Below, piece by piece: positions 36,235 through 47,300 of a DNA stretch of 64,000 bases. The stretch covers positions 2,811,501 through 2,875,500 of the forward strand of contig JADANN010000032.1 of assembly GCA_018806985.1 (NCBI GenBank), written 5' to 3'. The notes under the pieces were generated by a model. That model saw only the letters and a program-made list of their open reading frames with translations. It was not told the DNA's origin and did not search any database. The DNA is from Angiostrongylus vasorum (lineage: Eukaryota > Nematoda > Chromadorea > Rhabditida > Metastrongylidae). Made by a program: the position numbers and the translations under genes. Numbering within the stretch: the stretch's first letter is position 1; the number at the start of each line of letters is the position of its first letter.

Positions 36235-36400
36235 ACTTAATTACTTGAGCACTTGGATGACCCGTCTTCGCTGGTTGTGCGAGCTCCATCGTAATTTTCA
36301 TTCGCCGGGGGATTTGCTGGTTTAGCCATTGTGGTTCCTTGAGGTCCCGAGGACAGCTTGGCCAAAGTGTGTTCCATATGTGACCACAATACAGAAAAAA
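36235..36400 (-). mobile_element. SINE-like family F, partial
   Basis: Minus strand has CAATGGCTAAACCAGCAAAT and CAGCGAAGACGGGTCATCC. Mirror copy at 44085-44245 in the other arm. Confidence 0.55.
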
Positions 36401-36575
36401 GCAACTTCCACATTGAAGAAATCGCGAATCTGCACATAACATGCATCTATGGAAACGGAAGGAACGGAAGCCGAAAATGAAATGCAAAGCAAAACAAATA
36501 AGGAGATGAAACAATAGACCGAAGGCCCATCAATATCCGGATGACCACGAGACTCATAAAACAACATTCAAACGA

Positions 36576-36760
36576 GGTAGGATATATTTACACCGAAATC
36601 GTAGCCAAAACAAAAAGAATCCTACCGTTTTGTTTCATGGGGTCGAACTTGCTCGCACCGCTGAGGAAGCAATGCAAAAAATTCATGACATTACAGGAAC
36701 AGGGAAAGATTTTTCTGGTTGCAAGCTTTTTGTATGAGAGTTGTGAGTGTTGATAGTGAA
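36576..36760 (+). other. Coding-like remnant in left arm
   Basis: One plus frame reads TVLFHGVELARTAEEAM and IHDITGTG. The mirror copy (43735-43900, minus) keeps the frame longer, to CKRVMSVDSEEG. A one-base difference (GGGA/GGGGA) shifts this copy. Protein family not recognised. Confidence 0.3.
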
Positions 36761-36784
36761 GAAGGCTGTGGGCGCACACTACAG

Positions 36785-36926
36785 TTGAGAAAACCATCCG
36801 AACACTGCGGATCAAGCTACTAACGTTTGGAAATACAAACCGGAATGTTGCGGTGGAACTCAAAGACCACCGATTAACAGTCGCTCCTATTTTAGAAGAT
36901 GTTGGAAATGAAGAAACGCTCGACCA
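36785..36926 (+). CDS. Probable internal exon, unknown protein
   Basis: Bounded by CACACTACAG and by GACCA/GTAGGT. The 142 bases read as 2 + 46 codons + 2, beginning EKTIRTLRIKLLTFG and ending LEDVGNEETLD with mixed charged/hydrophobic composition typical of real protein. It lies just outside the left inverted arm. No domain is recognised and no partner exons were established. Confidence 0.35.
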
Positions 36927-37473
36927 GTAGGTCCAACACTGATTGAACGAAGAGTAAATCATCATAGTGAAGTCTGCTTCTTTTGAGCAACAATGTGGTG
37001 ACAAAAACCAACAACATTAAGCTGCATAGTTGCATCGAACAGTTTTTAAACATTTCTCAAAGCAAGTTGCACCAAGAGAAGTTTATGGTCAATGCTCACA
37101 ATGTGGATATACGCTGCCGATGTTGCACTTTCGCCGGACCTCTTGCCCACCAGTTTACCACTTACCTACCAGTTTTGCACATGTCTAAAATGATTATTGG
37201 CCGCGAAAATCCTCCAAAATCACATCGCTGCAAGCGAGGTCTACGAAGCACTCCCCAGAACATAAGGATTCTGTAGTACAGAATATCCTTTTGTTTCATT
37301 AATAGAGTAATGTCAAAGCCGAGTTTCAGCACTCCAAATTTTCCATCCAAGACTGTCACTACATTTACTACAGTCTAGGACTTAGCTCTTTTCTGTGTTC
37401 ATAATACAATACGTATTCGTACGACCAGAAAATTTTGTGATCAAAACAATTTAGAACAATACGAAACACTCAC

Positions 37474-37657
37474 CATACTTCAGCACTACAATGATCCAAC
37501 AACTGACGGAGAAGCTCAAGAACTGGACCAAGTTCGTCACAACGTAACACATGATGATGAAGTTCACTCAGTCTACCGTTCAACAATTCGCCGGTCTTAT
37601 CAAGGAAGAACGCTTTGCCCTTCCTTCTGATTTTGAAAGAGAAAAGCTTTGAAGAAA
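37474..37657 (-). CDS. Probable internal exon, unknown protein
   Basis: Acceptor TAAGTTTAG and donor GTATG/GTGAGTG enclose 2 + 60 codons + 2: SSKLFSFKIRRKGKAFFLDK through RCDELGPVLELLRQLL and HCSAEV. The composition suggests a helical, charged domain. A downstream acceptor (GTGACAG near 37350) would give a short C-terminus LGWKIWSAETRL and stop, in phase. Not identified with any family. Confidence 0.4.
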
Positions 37658-37689
37658 CTAAACTTACTACTGGAACCATTCTATTTTAA

Positions 37690-38390
37690 CGCCTTCTTTT
37701 TGATCACCTGTGATCTAGTTGATCGTCGAGTGACTTGAGCGGGCTCCAGTGAAACTTCTATCCTTCCCTGTCGCGTGCAAGAGTAGCCCAGTAGGTTCTA
37801 CTCTTTCTAAGGCATCGTTGATCACCATATCTTTTTTCTATGCTTTTCGTGAAGTACTTCGACCACCGGTCGGTGGTCTTCTTGCAGTGCGTTTGACCTC
37901 TCGAAGAATCAGCTCACTAACGGCTCTTCTCCATCGGTTGTTTTCATACGCATTACGTGTCCAGCCCATCTCATCTTCGACTGTTTGGCGTACAGAACAG
38001 CATTCTTGATTTTTGATCGTTGACGCAGGTCGGAGTTTCTGATCCCTTCCCCCCCACTTGTGTGGCACAAGATACTCTAACGTCGTCCTCTCGACTGCAC
38101 GTTAAATAAGGCTGAGTGTTGTTCCATCTTGCTTAAGCAGTGGCCAGGTTTCTGATGCATACGTTAATTCAGAAAGAATCGTAGAGTGGAAAAGATGGGC
38201 ACGAATTCGGGTGTTCTTTGTTCTCTTCACTGCATCCTCGATCCTTTAAAAAGCTTCGCAAGCCACTCGTTTCATCCTGTTCAAGTCTGGTGTTAAGTCC
38301 TTCATAATCTTGATCTATTGGCCCAGGTAGACGTAACTGGAGCATTCGGAGGTATTTATTCCGTTGAGCGTGAATAGGCCATGCGTATTA
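37690..38390 (-). pseudogene. RTE reverse transcriptase C-terminal remnant
   Basis: Minus strand: a RAHLFHSTIL-like segment, RAVERTTLEYLV, LRPASTIKNQECC, DEMGWTRNAYENNRWRRAVSE, REVKRTARRPPTGG, and the lineage 3' end with GATCAACTAGATCACAGGTG. Stops and frameshifts are present. It belongs to the same lineage as 8830-9520 and 55460-56720. Confidence 0.75.
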
Positions 38391-38559
38391 TAAAGCTAAA
38401 CAAAGCAAAATTGAGAACACATACGAATTAAATGGATCGTCATCAGGTCTATTGAATGAACATGGAATAACTGTCAGGTCCTTTCATGATGTGGATTTGA
38501 AAAAACAATTATCCAAGTCTGCTCGATTTTATTTAGTGCCTATTACTTTTTTCATGGCA
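38391..38559. other. Unassigned spacer between RTE pieces
   Basis: No coding or repeat signal recognised. Confidence 0.3.
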
Positions 38560-38720
38560 TGATATCACCTCGCCTGTATCATCCATCCACCATCCCGTCT
38601 CCCTGTCGCGTGCAAAAAGTAGCGCAGTGGGTTCTGCTCGCTCTAGGAACTCTTGAGCGTAATATCTTTCCTCTAGGGTTTATGTGAAGGACTGTGACCA
38701 TCAGTTCGGTCGTCCACCTG
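38560..38720 (-). pseudogene. RTE 3'-end fragment
   Basis: Resembles the 3' part of the element just upstream, including CTGTCGCGTGCAA, GTTCTGCTCGCTCTAGGAA and a GACCACCGGTCGG-like block. Only the last part of the ORF and its end remain. Confidence 0.5.
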
Positions 38721-39059
38721 CTGTACAATCAACTACCCGAGGAATTCAGTCATTAACTCAAATTATCGCACAATAATGCTTAAACGTTCATGTCTATTCT
38801 TGTTTCATGCAAGGGCATTATGTGGAATGCAGGCACAAGGATCCTGAGATGTTAGCAAAAAATAGGAACCTCAGTTGCGCTTCAAATCCAGCAATTACCT
38901 TGACCGTTCGCTCACATGTTGTCAACTACACCCACCGAGACCCCTGCTTTGCCTTTCTATGAGCTTTTTTTGCACCCTAACGGTGCTATCATCAATCGCG
39001 CCATTAGAGTTTTGCTTATATCTGAGCATATTCGTGGTTGTACAACCTAATATTTTCGA

Positions 39060-39250
39060 ATGTGGTCTATGCTTTGTAATGGTATTCCTTGTCGAATCCC
39101 TATCTTTACGTCGGTATCAATGTCCTTATGGAAGGATGATATTATGGCTATGAAGCTCTTGTGGAGTTTATGAAAACACACGAAGCACCTCAAGTGGAAA
39201 AAACTTGCATACGGGCGATCCTCTTGCATTACGGTTCGCCTCACAAGCAT
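39060..39250 (-). pseudogene. Possible non-LTR RT fragment
   Basis: A minus frame with KSFIAIISSFHKDIDTDVKI followed by GIRQGIPL resembles the GxRQGDxxSP box of non-LTR reverse transcriptases. Upstream and downstream motifs were not found. Confidence 0.4.
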
Positions 39251-39749
39251 GCCTCTTTATAACGACAATGTAACAAATCTCATTAAGACAACCATCACAT
39301 TGCAAAAAAGAAAGCAGGAGAATACTTTACCAAAACGATTTTCATTTAACGATTAATGATTGATGCAATTCTTTAGATAGTTCTGCTTAAGTGAGGTTGC
39401 TGTCGAACTTTTATTCGACTGAATCCCAAGAACATTTCGTTCCCTGGAAATCGTTTATTTTCCAAAATTAGCGAAATTGCAAGTCCGCTTTCAAAAGGCT
39501 CGTGTTCAAGCACCAACAGCTCAGTTGTACGCTTCGGGAAAGAACAAGACTACGTTTGTCACCTGGTACAGGTGCTTACTTATCGTCCGCTGAAGAATAT
39601 CCCTTCGTGAGGCGAGCTAACTACTTTTTTTCTGAGTTACATAAATCAGATCATCTTTGAATTCAACGATTACTTCGACAATAAAGGATTATGTCCGTCA
39701 TTATAATTTCTCGGCAAGTTCAATTGCACCTAAAAGTCAGTAACACAAG
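39251..39749. other. Unassigned sequence
   Basis: No gene or repeat family recognised. Confidence 0.4.
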
Positions 39750-39870
39750 TGAGAAACAGGCGAAACGAAGTACACGCATGGTGTGGTGGTGAACTCATTC
39801 GTTCCCTACCGCCGACACCAGTGGTCCGCAGTTTTGCAAATACATCAGCATCGTCATTGCTAATATGTCA
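39750..39870 (+). mobile_element. SINE family 1, short copy
   Basis: ACGCATGGTGTGGTGGTGAA, TTCGTTCCCTACCGCCGACA, GGTCCGCAGTTTTGCAAATA and AGCATCGTCATTG match the family. The internal GGAAAGGG block is deleted. Confidence 0.6.
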
Positions 39871-40589
39871 TCAATTTAGTTTAAATCTCAGCCTAAAGGA
39901 ACAAGATGACATGCCATATCGACCTTGTGACCATCTAAACCTATTCCAAATATAGGTAGCATCAACATTCATTCTTTCATTCGCTTAGAAACTATTCCTA
40001 TAGAGTTCATCTCCTTCTAGCTTTATAGAGCTGAATTTGATTGAGTTCTCCATTCATACAAACATCTTGGACGTGCGTGAGCCATACGTGGTTCTGAAAT
40101 CTAGTTCATTGAAGTTGTTCTTTAGTTTTATCTAAATCTTCTTCAATGGCTTCATTATGCTATTCTAACATTTGCTGATCTTGGTGTTGCTATTGCTGAG
40201 TCAATATTGTTCATGTTTTTAATCACGTTTCTACACCATCCCATGTTTGAAGTTTGAAGTGCGTCTTCAATAAATGTTATGCGTGGCAGCTCAAAAGGGA
40301 ACAAAAGCATTCATCGAGGGAACCAGTCGGTGCAGTTTCAATGACGTCCATGAAGAAGACCAAAATCCAATAAATCAGCAGAATTCTCTTGTATATCCGA
40401 CCTTCACTGACGGTGGATGTGAGCAAGCGAATCGAGTCAAAGATTACATTGGACGCTGATTCGTATATTTGCAGGTTGACTGACTTCACAAATACAGTTG
40501 ATTTTCTTCTGTTGTTTTCTTTTTTTTCTTTGCAGTAACAGCTTTCAAGAGCTTACAGAGAGTTCCTTAGTGCGTTCTTGCTATAGTGG
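39871..40589. other. Low-copy stretch, no clear gene
   Basis: A 61-codon frame at 40274-40459 and a Ser-rich frame around 40440-40500 are open, but neither has clear splice borders or known motifs. Confidence 0.3.
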
Positions 40590-40860
40590 AGCGCTGGCGG
40601 GGGCAGTGCTTAGAGATGCTGTGCGAAAATACACTTAAAGTCGCCGTTTCTCCACCACCTCAGCAAACATGCCTTCCCATCAACCATCAACTCAGGATCT
40701 AGGAAGTGTCATCTCGACCAGAATTCAACAACATTCATGGAAAACAGTGTTCCAGTAGCAGCCCGACTCATGCAAATTCAAGGACATTCATAGATGATAG
40801 TAGCACCTGGTGGAAGCAACAATTTGGCAAATCTGATTGTTTCCTGCATATATCGACTAA
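40590..40860 (+). repeat. Interspersed repeat related to 57240-57500
   Basis: GACCAGAATTCAACAACATT and GTAGCAGCCCGAC here correspond to GACCATCATTCAACGACATT and GTAGCAGCCGAAC near 57431-57486. Family unknown, possibly linked to SINE G. Confidence 0.4.
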
Positions 40861-41984
40861 ATCAATGTGCAAGAAACAGTTTATTAAAACAAATAACAAT
40901 CTTTTAATGTGCAATAAATGTCTCATGACTTTACAGCGCTCCTTAGTTTCATTTTTTTAAAACAATGATGATGAACCTAGTAGAACACAAGCAAATAAGA
41001 ATATGTTAAGGAATGAAATAATCTGCACAAGATGTAGATTGTGAGAACTACTACCCTCCATCAGTAGTGAAGTGCTGAGGCCATCTAAACCTCAACAGGC
41101 GACGATATGAATTTATTCGTAATTGTTATCCGAGACGTTGACGATTGCGAAGTACCTGGATGTCTAGTCGTCGTCGTCGATTCAGTTATTGTTCCAACTA
41201 AAGGGCTTAGTGGCTTTATGTCCATTGCATGCTCTGAAATCGACTGTACACTGAAGAATGTGACGCACAGCTCAGCCAAGAACTCTCAAGAAGGGTGTTG
41301 ACATCATGTGTTGGTTGCATAGTTGCTAATCAACGTCGTCATTCTCAGTTCTAGTGGTAGTTGCTTCGAAAGTGGCTGTTTCCTGCTCATGTTATTGACT
41401 GGATCGATGTCAACAGCCATACATGGCATTCGCGACATATTTTTCGCTAACAACTATCAATAGAAATAGATGTGCTTAGGAAAACAACGTATAATTATGC
41501 CATATTTGAGGCACGTTTCTCCTCAGGCTACTAGTGATCTGACGATTTTCCCCCCAATACTCCGCGTAATCATGTCAAGTGCCCATACCGTACAGTGGTC
41601 ATATTCCCCACCCGGATAAAGAACTGTTACTATTCTACTAATTATGTGACATAATTCTATAATTTCTGATGGGAAGCATAACTACTACTAACAAAAAAAT
41701 TACTGAATAAGATATTGATAATAACAACAGTGAAGGACACACCTACTGCCTTGAGTGCTCTCCAAAAATGCTAACGCCTCGAACCTGGCTGGTGAAGCCT
41801 TGTTGACACTTTTGCTTAGCACACGATGTTTTTTCCAGTGCTTCTAAATCCGGTAATTCGCGCACTCAGGAAAGCCTGAACTATCCGATTTGGCAACAAA
41901 TTGAAGGTGATAGGGTCATAAGAGATCGAAGGGCAAAAAATCTTAGTCATTAAGTTTCCCATCTAGAATCATAATATTGTTCAC
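40861..41984. other. Low-copy stretch, no clear gene
   Basis: A minus-strand Thr/Ser-rich frame (41085-41279) follows an acceptor-like ATTTCAG at about 41240 and might be a C-terminal exon. The rest shows nothing. Confidence 0.25.
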
Positions 41985-42120
41985 CTTGATTCCAATTTTA
42001 ACCTAAACGATTCGACTTCTTCGGTTACAGTCTGAACGGGTCGACCAGCAAGCATCGCGTCGCGTTGTCGATGTTTGAGCTCCTGTAGATGAAGTACCCC
42101 ATTCCAAACCCTTTTTTTCT
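41985..42120 (-). CDS. Probable internal exon, unknown protein
   Basis: Acceptor CTTTTGTAG and donor TCAAG/GTGAAC bound 2 + 44 codons + 2, reading KKRVWNGVLHLQELKHRQRD then PVQTVTEEVESFRLKLES. The pattern of charged and heptad-like residues suggests an alpha-helical or coiled-coil piece. It lies in the low-copy island between the inverted arms. No family recognised, and the neighbouring exons are not settled. Confidence 0.4.
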
Positions 42121-42345
42121 CTACAAAAGCGGACTAGAGACCATGCGTGTATCGAAATACAAGTGCTATCCCTTTGCGCTGCAGGCTGCTCTCCAATCCG
42201 CCTCATATTTTATTGAAACTCACACTGATCGTCTGACAGGGTAAAAATCTCTCAATGTAAGCTCTTACACATAATGTCACTTTGTCTATCCCTTTTATGG
42301 TCTATAATCAACAAGATTACGATAGCCACAAACTTTTCATACATA

Positions 42346-42483
42346 AAGTTCTTCGGTTATTTTTCTGTTGCCCAACTTTTATATTATCTGTCGCTTCGCC
42401 ACATGAGCTTTTTTCTCGATTCTTATCGGCTGCACAGGAAAAGATAACTGCACTATCACCAATCCAACATAAAAAGAGTAGGT
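42346..42483 (-). CDS. Possible exon with a WxGDS motif
   Basis: After a TTTCAG acceptor one minus frame reads LLFLCWIGDSAVIFSCAADK and stays open. WxGDSxxxx resembles the metal-binding GDS strand of PP2C-type phosphatases (known of the family), but the following DHxP motif was not found. This could be coincidence. Confidence 0.2.
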
Positions 42484-42539
42484 CTGAAATTTTCAACCTT
42501 TCCAGGTTAGGAGTACGTTGCACACTGCAAACTAATTTC

Positions 42540-43350
42540 AATTCATAGGACTTTATGGCTATTAATTAAGTTTGTTCTTCTCCATGAGACCTAAACAAAG
42601 CCGTGAATGTTACTACAACTATACCTTATAGCTGATTGTCAAGTTTCGAATGAGACTATTCATATGGCCATCCGTCTGCAGACTCGTCTCCCACATTGGG
42701 ACTTCTGGAGCGATTACTGGATGTTGAAAAATTTCATTGAATTTGCTACTAAAATTCGTTCTTAATACGGCTATTCTTCCTCCAACAGTACTCCTCTCGA
42801 TGTGACTCTCGAAGTGGGCGAGGTAAAAGAAAAAGACGACCCACTTTCTAGTTATGAAGTGTTTAGTCGCTGCAGAATTTAAGAAGCGATCACTTCGCTT
42901 TAGTAGTAACCAATGTCCACATATGTAATAAAGGTATCCTCCTCCGTCTCTGTAGCTCCAATCTGGGTGTTATTATCTTATTTCCCTCCAAGTTTTGGCT
43001 TTCCACTTCTCTGCAGAGTTTTGCATCCTTCAGCATTGCTGTTGTAGATGATGTTGCTTTTGTAGTTCCGTTATTATTTATCAGCACACAAATTTCAACA
43101 AGGCGAGATCTCTTAAAGATTTTCGAACTTTTGCCTTCCTTAGAACTATTGGGAACGTGTTGGATTGACCGATCACAGTTGACCCTATGGATGATGGCAT
43201 CTCTTCAAAGCTGGCCAAAGAACTAGAATCCACACATCTTCGTGTACAGTTTTGGGCCAACATCTTCCGCAGTTTCCCCTGCAGAATTTCCACGTCCAGC
43301 AACACAATTACAAGATGCTGAAGGAAAATTGTTCAAAAAATATTTTCTTT
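42540..43350. other. Low-copy stretch with ambiguous open frames
   Basis: Overlapping minus frames at 42890-43087 and 43081-43305 read as charged sequence, but no consistent splice model was found. Confidence 0.25.
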
Positions 43351-43359
43351 TGTGGTTAG

Positions 43360-43629
43360 AATTTATTCAATAACATTCTTCATCTCTGCTCTTGTACGCC
43401 GTCTCTCTCGAGGAAAGCAACCCAACATTGATGTCCTACGAAAGCTTCACATCGTACTCCAGCTTCACAGAATTTCTCCCCAAGGAACGTCAAGCCGAAG
43501 TTACATTTCACAGGTTAGCAAAGACCTTATGAAGCTAGAGACATGCTTACATGCGACGCTCGACGTAACTGTGAATATCGTCATCACCAAGAAGTCAACC
43601 AGATCGTTTACAGCCTCGCACAGAAATAA
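43360..43629 (+). CDS. Exon-like frame interrupted by five bases
   Basis: After TTTTGTGGTTAG a frame of 51 codons (SALVRRLSRGKQPNIDV, ISPQGTSSRSYISQ) runs to CAG/GTTAGC at 43513. Immediately after the five bases GTTAG a second frame of 36 codons (QRPYEARDMLTCDARRNCEY to YSLAQK, TAA at 43627-43629) continues in the phase expected if those five bases were absent. Either the first part is an exon with a real donor, or this is one exon with a five-base insertion. No family recognised. Confidence 0.35.
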
Positions 43630-43734
43630 GACACCATTGTCGTTACCTAGAATGAAAAACCTTGGAAAAGCTGCTGATAAGCCTAAAATTTAAGAAGTAC
43701 TATCAGTCTCTCAGACCCTTCTTCACTATCAACA

Positions 43735-43900
43735 CTCATAACTCTTTTGCAAAAGGCTTCCAACCAGAAAAAGCTTTCCCCTGTTCCTGTAATGTCATGG
43801 ATTTTTCGCATTGCTTCCTCAGCGGTGCGAGCAAGTTCGACTCCATGAAACAAAACGGTAGGATTCTTTTGTTTTGGCTACGATTTCGGTGTAAATATAT
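43735..43900 (-). other. Coding-like remnant in right arm
   Basis: Minus frame FHGVELARTAEEAMRKIHD then ESFFWLEAFCKRVMSVDSEE stays open through the arm boundary. The partner at 36576-36760 is frameshifted. Not identified. Confidence 0.3.
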
Positions 43901-44084
43901 CCTACCTCGTTTGAGTGTTGTTTTATGAGTCTCGTGGTCATCGAAATATTGATGGGCTTTCGGTCTATTGTTTCATCTCCTTATTTGTTTTGCTTTGCAT
44001 TTCATTTTCGGCTTCCGTTCCTTCCGTTCCCTTAGATGCATGTTATGTGCAGATTCGCGATTTCTTCAATGTGGAAGTTGCTTT

Positions 44085-44245
44085 TTCTGTATTGTGGTCA
44101 CATATGGAACAGACTTTGGCCAAGCTGTCCTCGGGACCTCAAGGAACCACAATGGCTAAACCAGCAAATCCCCGGCGAATGAAAATTACGATGGAGCTCG
44201 CACAACCAGCGAAGACGGGTCATCCAAGTGCTCAAGTAATTAAGT
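44085..44245 (+). mobile_element. SINE-like family F, partial
   Basis: Plus-strand CACAATGGCTAAACCAGC and CAGCGAAGACGGGTCATCC. Mirror of 36235-36400. Confidence 0.55.
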
Positions 44246-44381
44246 ACATTCACCTGGACGAGTTGATGTAACCGTTGATGACGAAATAGAACGCTGTAGA
44301 AGTTGAAATAATTGTTCCAACTTGAGATACGGAGGCAGTTTAGATATGGGTGAAATTTGTTTCCCTTGCTTCCTTATTTAA

Positions 44382-47300
44382 GAACTATACAGTGGCATCA
44401 TAATGCTTGAATACATGTTGTATAGTAACTATTCCACAGAATAGTTACTATCCCTTTATTTGAGGACACACCTACGAGGCTAATCCCATCAAGGGTTTCA
44501 GATGAACAGCGCCATGGCATCGCGAACTAAAGGGCGCACCAACAATGCAAGGAGGTCTGTGCTGGATACGCAGCCACAGTCCTACGCAGAACGCGTGGAG
44601 GTGGCGATCGCGCGGGCGACTGGCGAGGCTCATTGCATCGTCCTCCTTCCCCCACGCGCTAATGCGTGCAGTTCTTACAACACTGTTGTTAGTTTATCGT
44701 CTTTCTTGATTGATTGTATCGAATTTCATTGTTGCTTCCTCTCATCGTCGTGTATTGAACTCTCAGAACTTGCACTCGATACTCACAATCTCTTAATTGG
44801 TTCACGGTGGTGCTCAGCGGTGCCAGGCTTGCCCATGGGCGTTCTGCCTGATCCTGCACTAGTGGGAACGTAACCATCCTTACTCCCATTGTACACGCTG
44901 TGGCGTATAGTGCCGTTGGTCGGCACGGCATGTTGTTGCACTATGACCCCGCTGGTCCAAAAGTTCATATATCACATAATCACCAACGGCTTCGCACGCC
45001 GGTGCAAAACTTCTTGGAGCGAGCATAGCGCCATTGCGCCTAGCGTCGCCTGATCCCTACCCAGTAGCCAATTGTTGATTTCACTCCTTATTGAGCACTT
45101 CGTTGATATTGGTATGCACTGATCGTGTCGTTGTGCATCGGCCTTAGTACATACTTGTTGGTTGTCTGTCTCCTCCTTATCTGGTTATTCATGTGATCCA
45201 CTGATTTGGTCTGAAAATGATCACGCATAACTTCCGGATACAGCCCAGCTCAGCTGTACTTTGCTCCCTCTGTGTTAGTCACTCTGCCTGTCTACGCGCA
45301 ACGCACTATCTCCTCCTTCATCCGCCTCAGCCACAGATGGTGTTGGCGTGCTACCATCTGTAGCTGTCTAGTCGTGGTATTGTGATGTAGTTATTATTTT
45401 AATTATCATTGTATTAATTTTCTAGTAATACTCTAACCCCCATTATCCTCTGGTAGCTTCACCTTAGTAGTAGCTGTAGCGTGTCATAACCTTCGACTCG
45501 CGTTTTTTTCTGCCCGTATTTTGCTGCCATTATTATTATGTTGTTATCGTGTTATCAATATTGTTGTCGTGTATATAAAGATTTAATCACCAAGTTTGAT
45601 GCTGGTCAATCGATACAAACCAGGAAGTCGCGCGTGGCAGAACCACACACATATGGCCATCTAGGCGTCCCCACCACAATCTGGTGCATCGGCCTCTTGA
45701 GAGGACCCGCAGTCACAGCTATACGTTGTTTCAGGTAGAAACATTCTAAACGATTTGATATACTAAAGCGGTTGTTGTGAACTAAAGTGCTGCGGTTTAT
45801 AATAGATCGTAATTTCCTTGACCTTTTTTCCCACACTTTAACTAAGTGCGCCGTACACAGTTTCGTTTGCGAAGCAAACGACGCTTTCACAGTAATGCTT
45901 CATTCCACATCGGAATGTAGTGATTTAGCGAGCGTTCAGTGCACTAGCACCAGTGTTCAATCCGGCAGCTATGTTTGCCTCAGTTTTGTCAGTCCTCGAA
46001 GAGATTATTTTGACCAGTAAAGAAGTTACGGCTAAACTTTGAAGTTCTTCTTGTTTTTCCTCTGTAAGTGTTTTCTTGGACATCATTTTTCTTCTGAGCC
46101 AGAAAAGTAAGAACACCTGTAGCGTCGACCGGCATGAGGTACAGATTCATGAGCGCTGCGGAAACGAAGGACGCTTTGCAGAGACTGCATATGGCTTTTG
46201 GACACTGCGCTCCTTCCGATTTGTGAGTTTTGTTTTGGCACCATCAGTAATTTCAGTATAATTTCAGTCAAATTTTTTTTCCAAACCTGTAACTTTAGCC
46301 ATGAATTGGCTGTAATTGAAAATATATAAGTGCGTTTTAGGTGCCTTCTTTCAAAAAACAATCCGTTTATCGCAGCGTGTCTGCGGCTGCACACGAACTG
46401 CGTTCGTAGTGCTGGTCGTGCAAGTTGGAAGCGCGAAGAAAGCCCCCTTCCCAATTAAGGGGCGTTTAACGTCATTTCGAAGATTAGCGTTGCTGGTTGT
46501 TAATGGAATTTTGTTTAAGGAATTGTTTAGAACTAGACTACATGGCCTGTTGCAATAGCACTGTCGCATGCAATAGGGGGGACAAATTGTGGAAAGTAGC
46601 CTTCGCTTCCCACTGCCTGTGTTTACTTTTGTTTTCATCTATGTTTTATTAGAGGGTTACCTTACATGATATGATTGGGCCATTGCAAATCGCTTGCATA
46701 TGCATATCATATGCATTGCATAGCGATGTACATTCTCATTGATAGTGACTGATACAGATTATGGAGAACATTGTTTTTGCGCAGGTCTCTACTTTTTCTT
46801 TTTACTATTTTCTTCCTGTGGTTTGAAACCCTGGAATCACCTTCGTTTCTGTGTTCAAGTAGTAGTGAATTATGTATGTTTTCATGTGTTTAAATTGTTG
46901 AGCTTACACAAAGCTGATAACAAGGTTTATTCGGCTAACGTTTCCACAACTTTGTTTTCTTCAGAGCGCATGTACCTCTTCTTTGTTTTCGTTACAGTTT
47001 TTGAACGGCTAGTATATTTCTTTTTAAGAATAAATCATTTGTATAATATTGTGCTGAAAATAATGCTTTCCTTATTCTTAAACATTTAAATGTAGTGATT
47101 GTACTCTTTTGCATCGTCTGATTCCAGTGGAGAGACAGGCGAAACGAAAGACCCGTATGGTGTGGTGGTGAACGTGTTAGCCCCGGAAAGGGTAGTAACG
47201 CGTTCGCTCCGCTCCCTACCGCAGACATCTGCGTTCCGAAGTTTTGCAAATATCTCTGCACCATTGTGGTTTTATCACACATACTCTGCCGTGAAAAATG

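Larger units (their letters stand above)
32886..36772. repeat. Left arm of large inverted duplication
   Basis: Reverse complement of 43715-47590, nearly identical over about 3.9 kb. Contains repeat E copy 2, a nested SINE, an F element and a short coding-like remnant. The spacer between the arms is about 6.9 kb. Confidence 0.9.

Noticed and set aside
41007..41282. Thr-rich minus frame as a mucin-like gene
   Set aside because: Short low-complexity stretch, overlapped by an equally open plus frame, with no second exon found.
35607..44873. 123-codon frames at 35607-35978 (minus) and 44502-44873 (plus)
   Set aside because: They are the same part of repeat E copies 2 and 3. Copies 1 and 4 break the frame, so selection for a protein is not supported.
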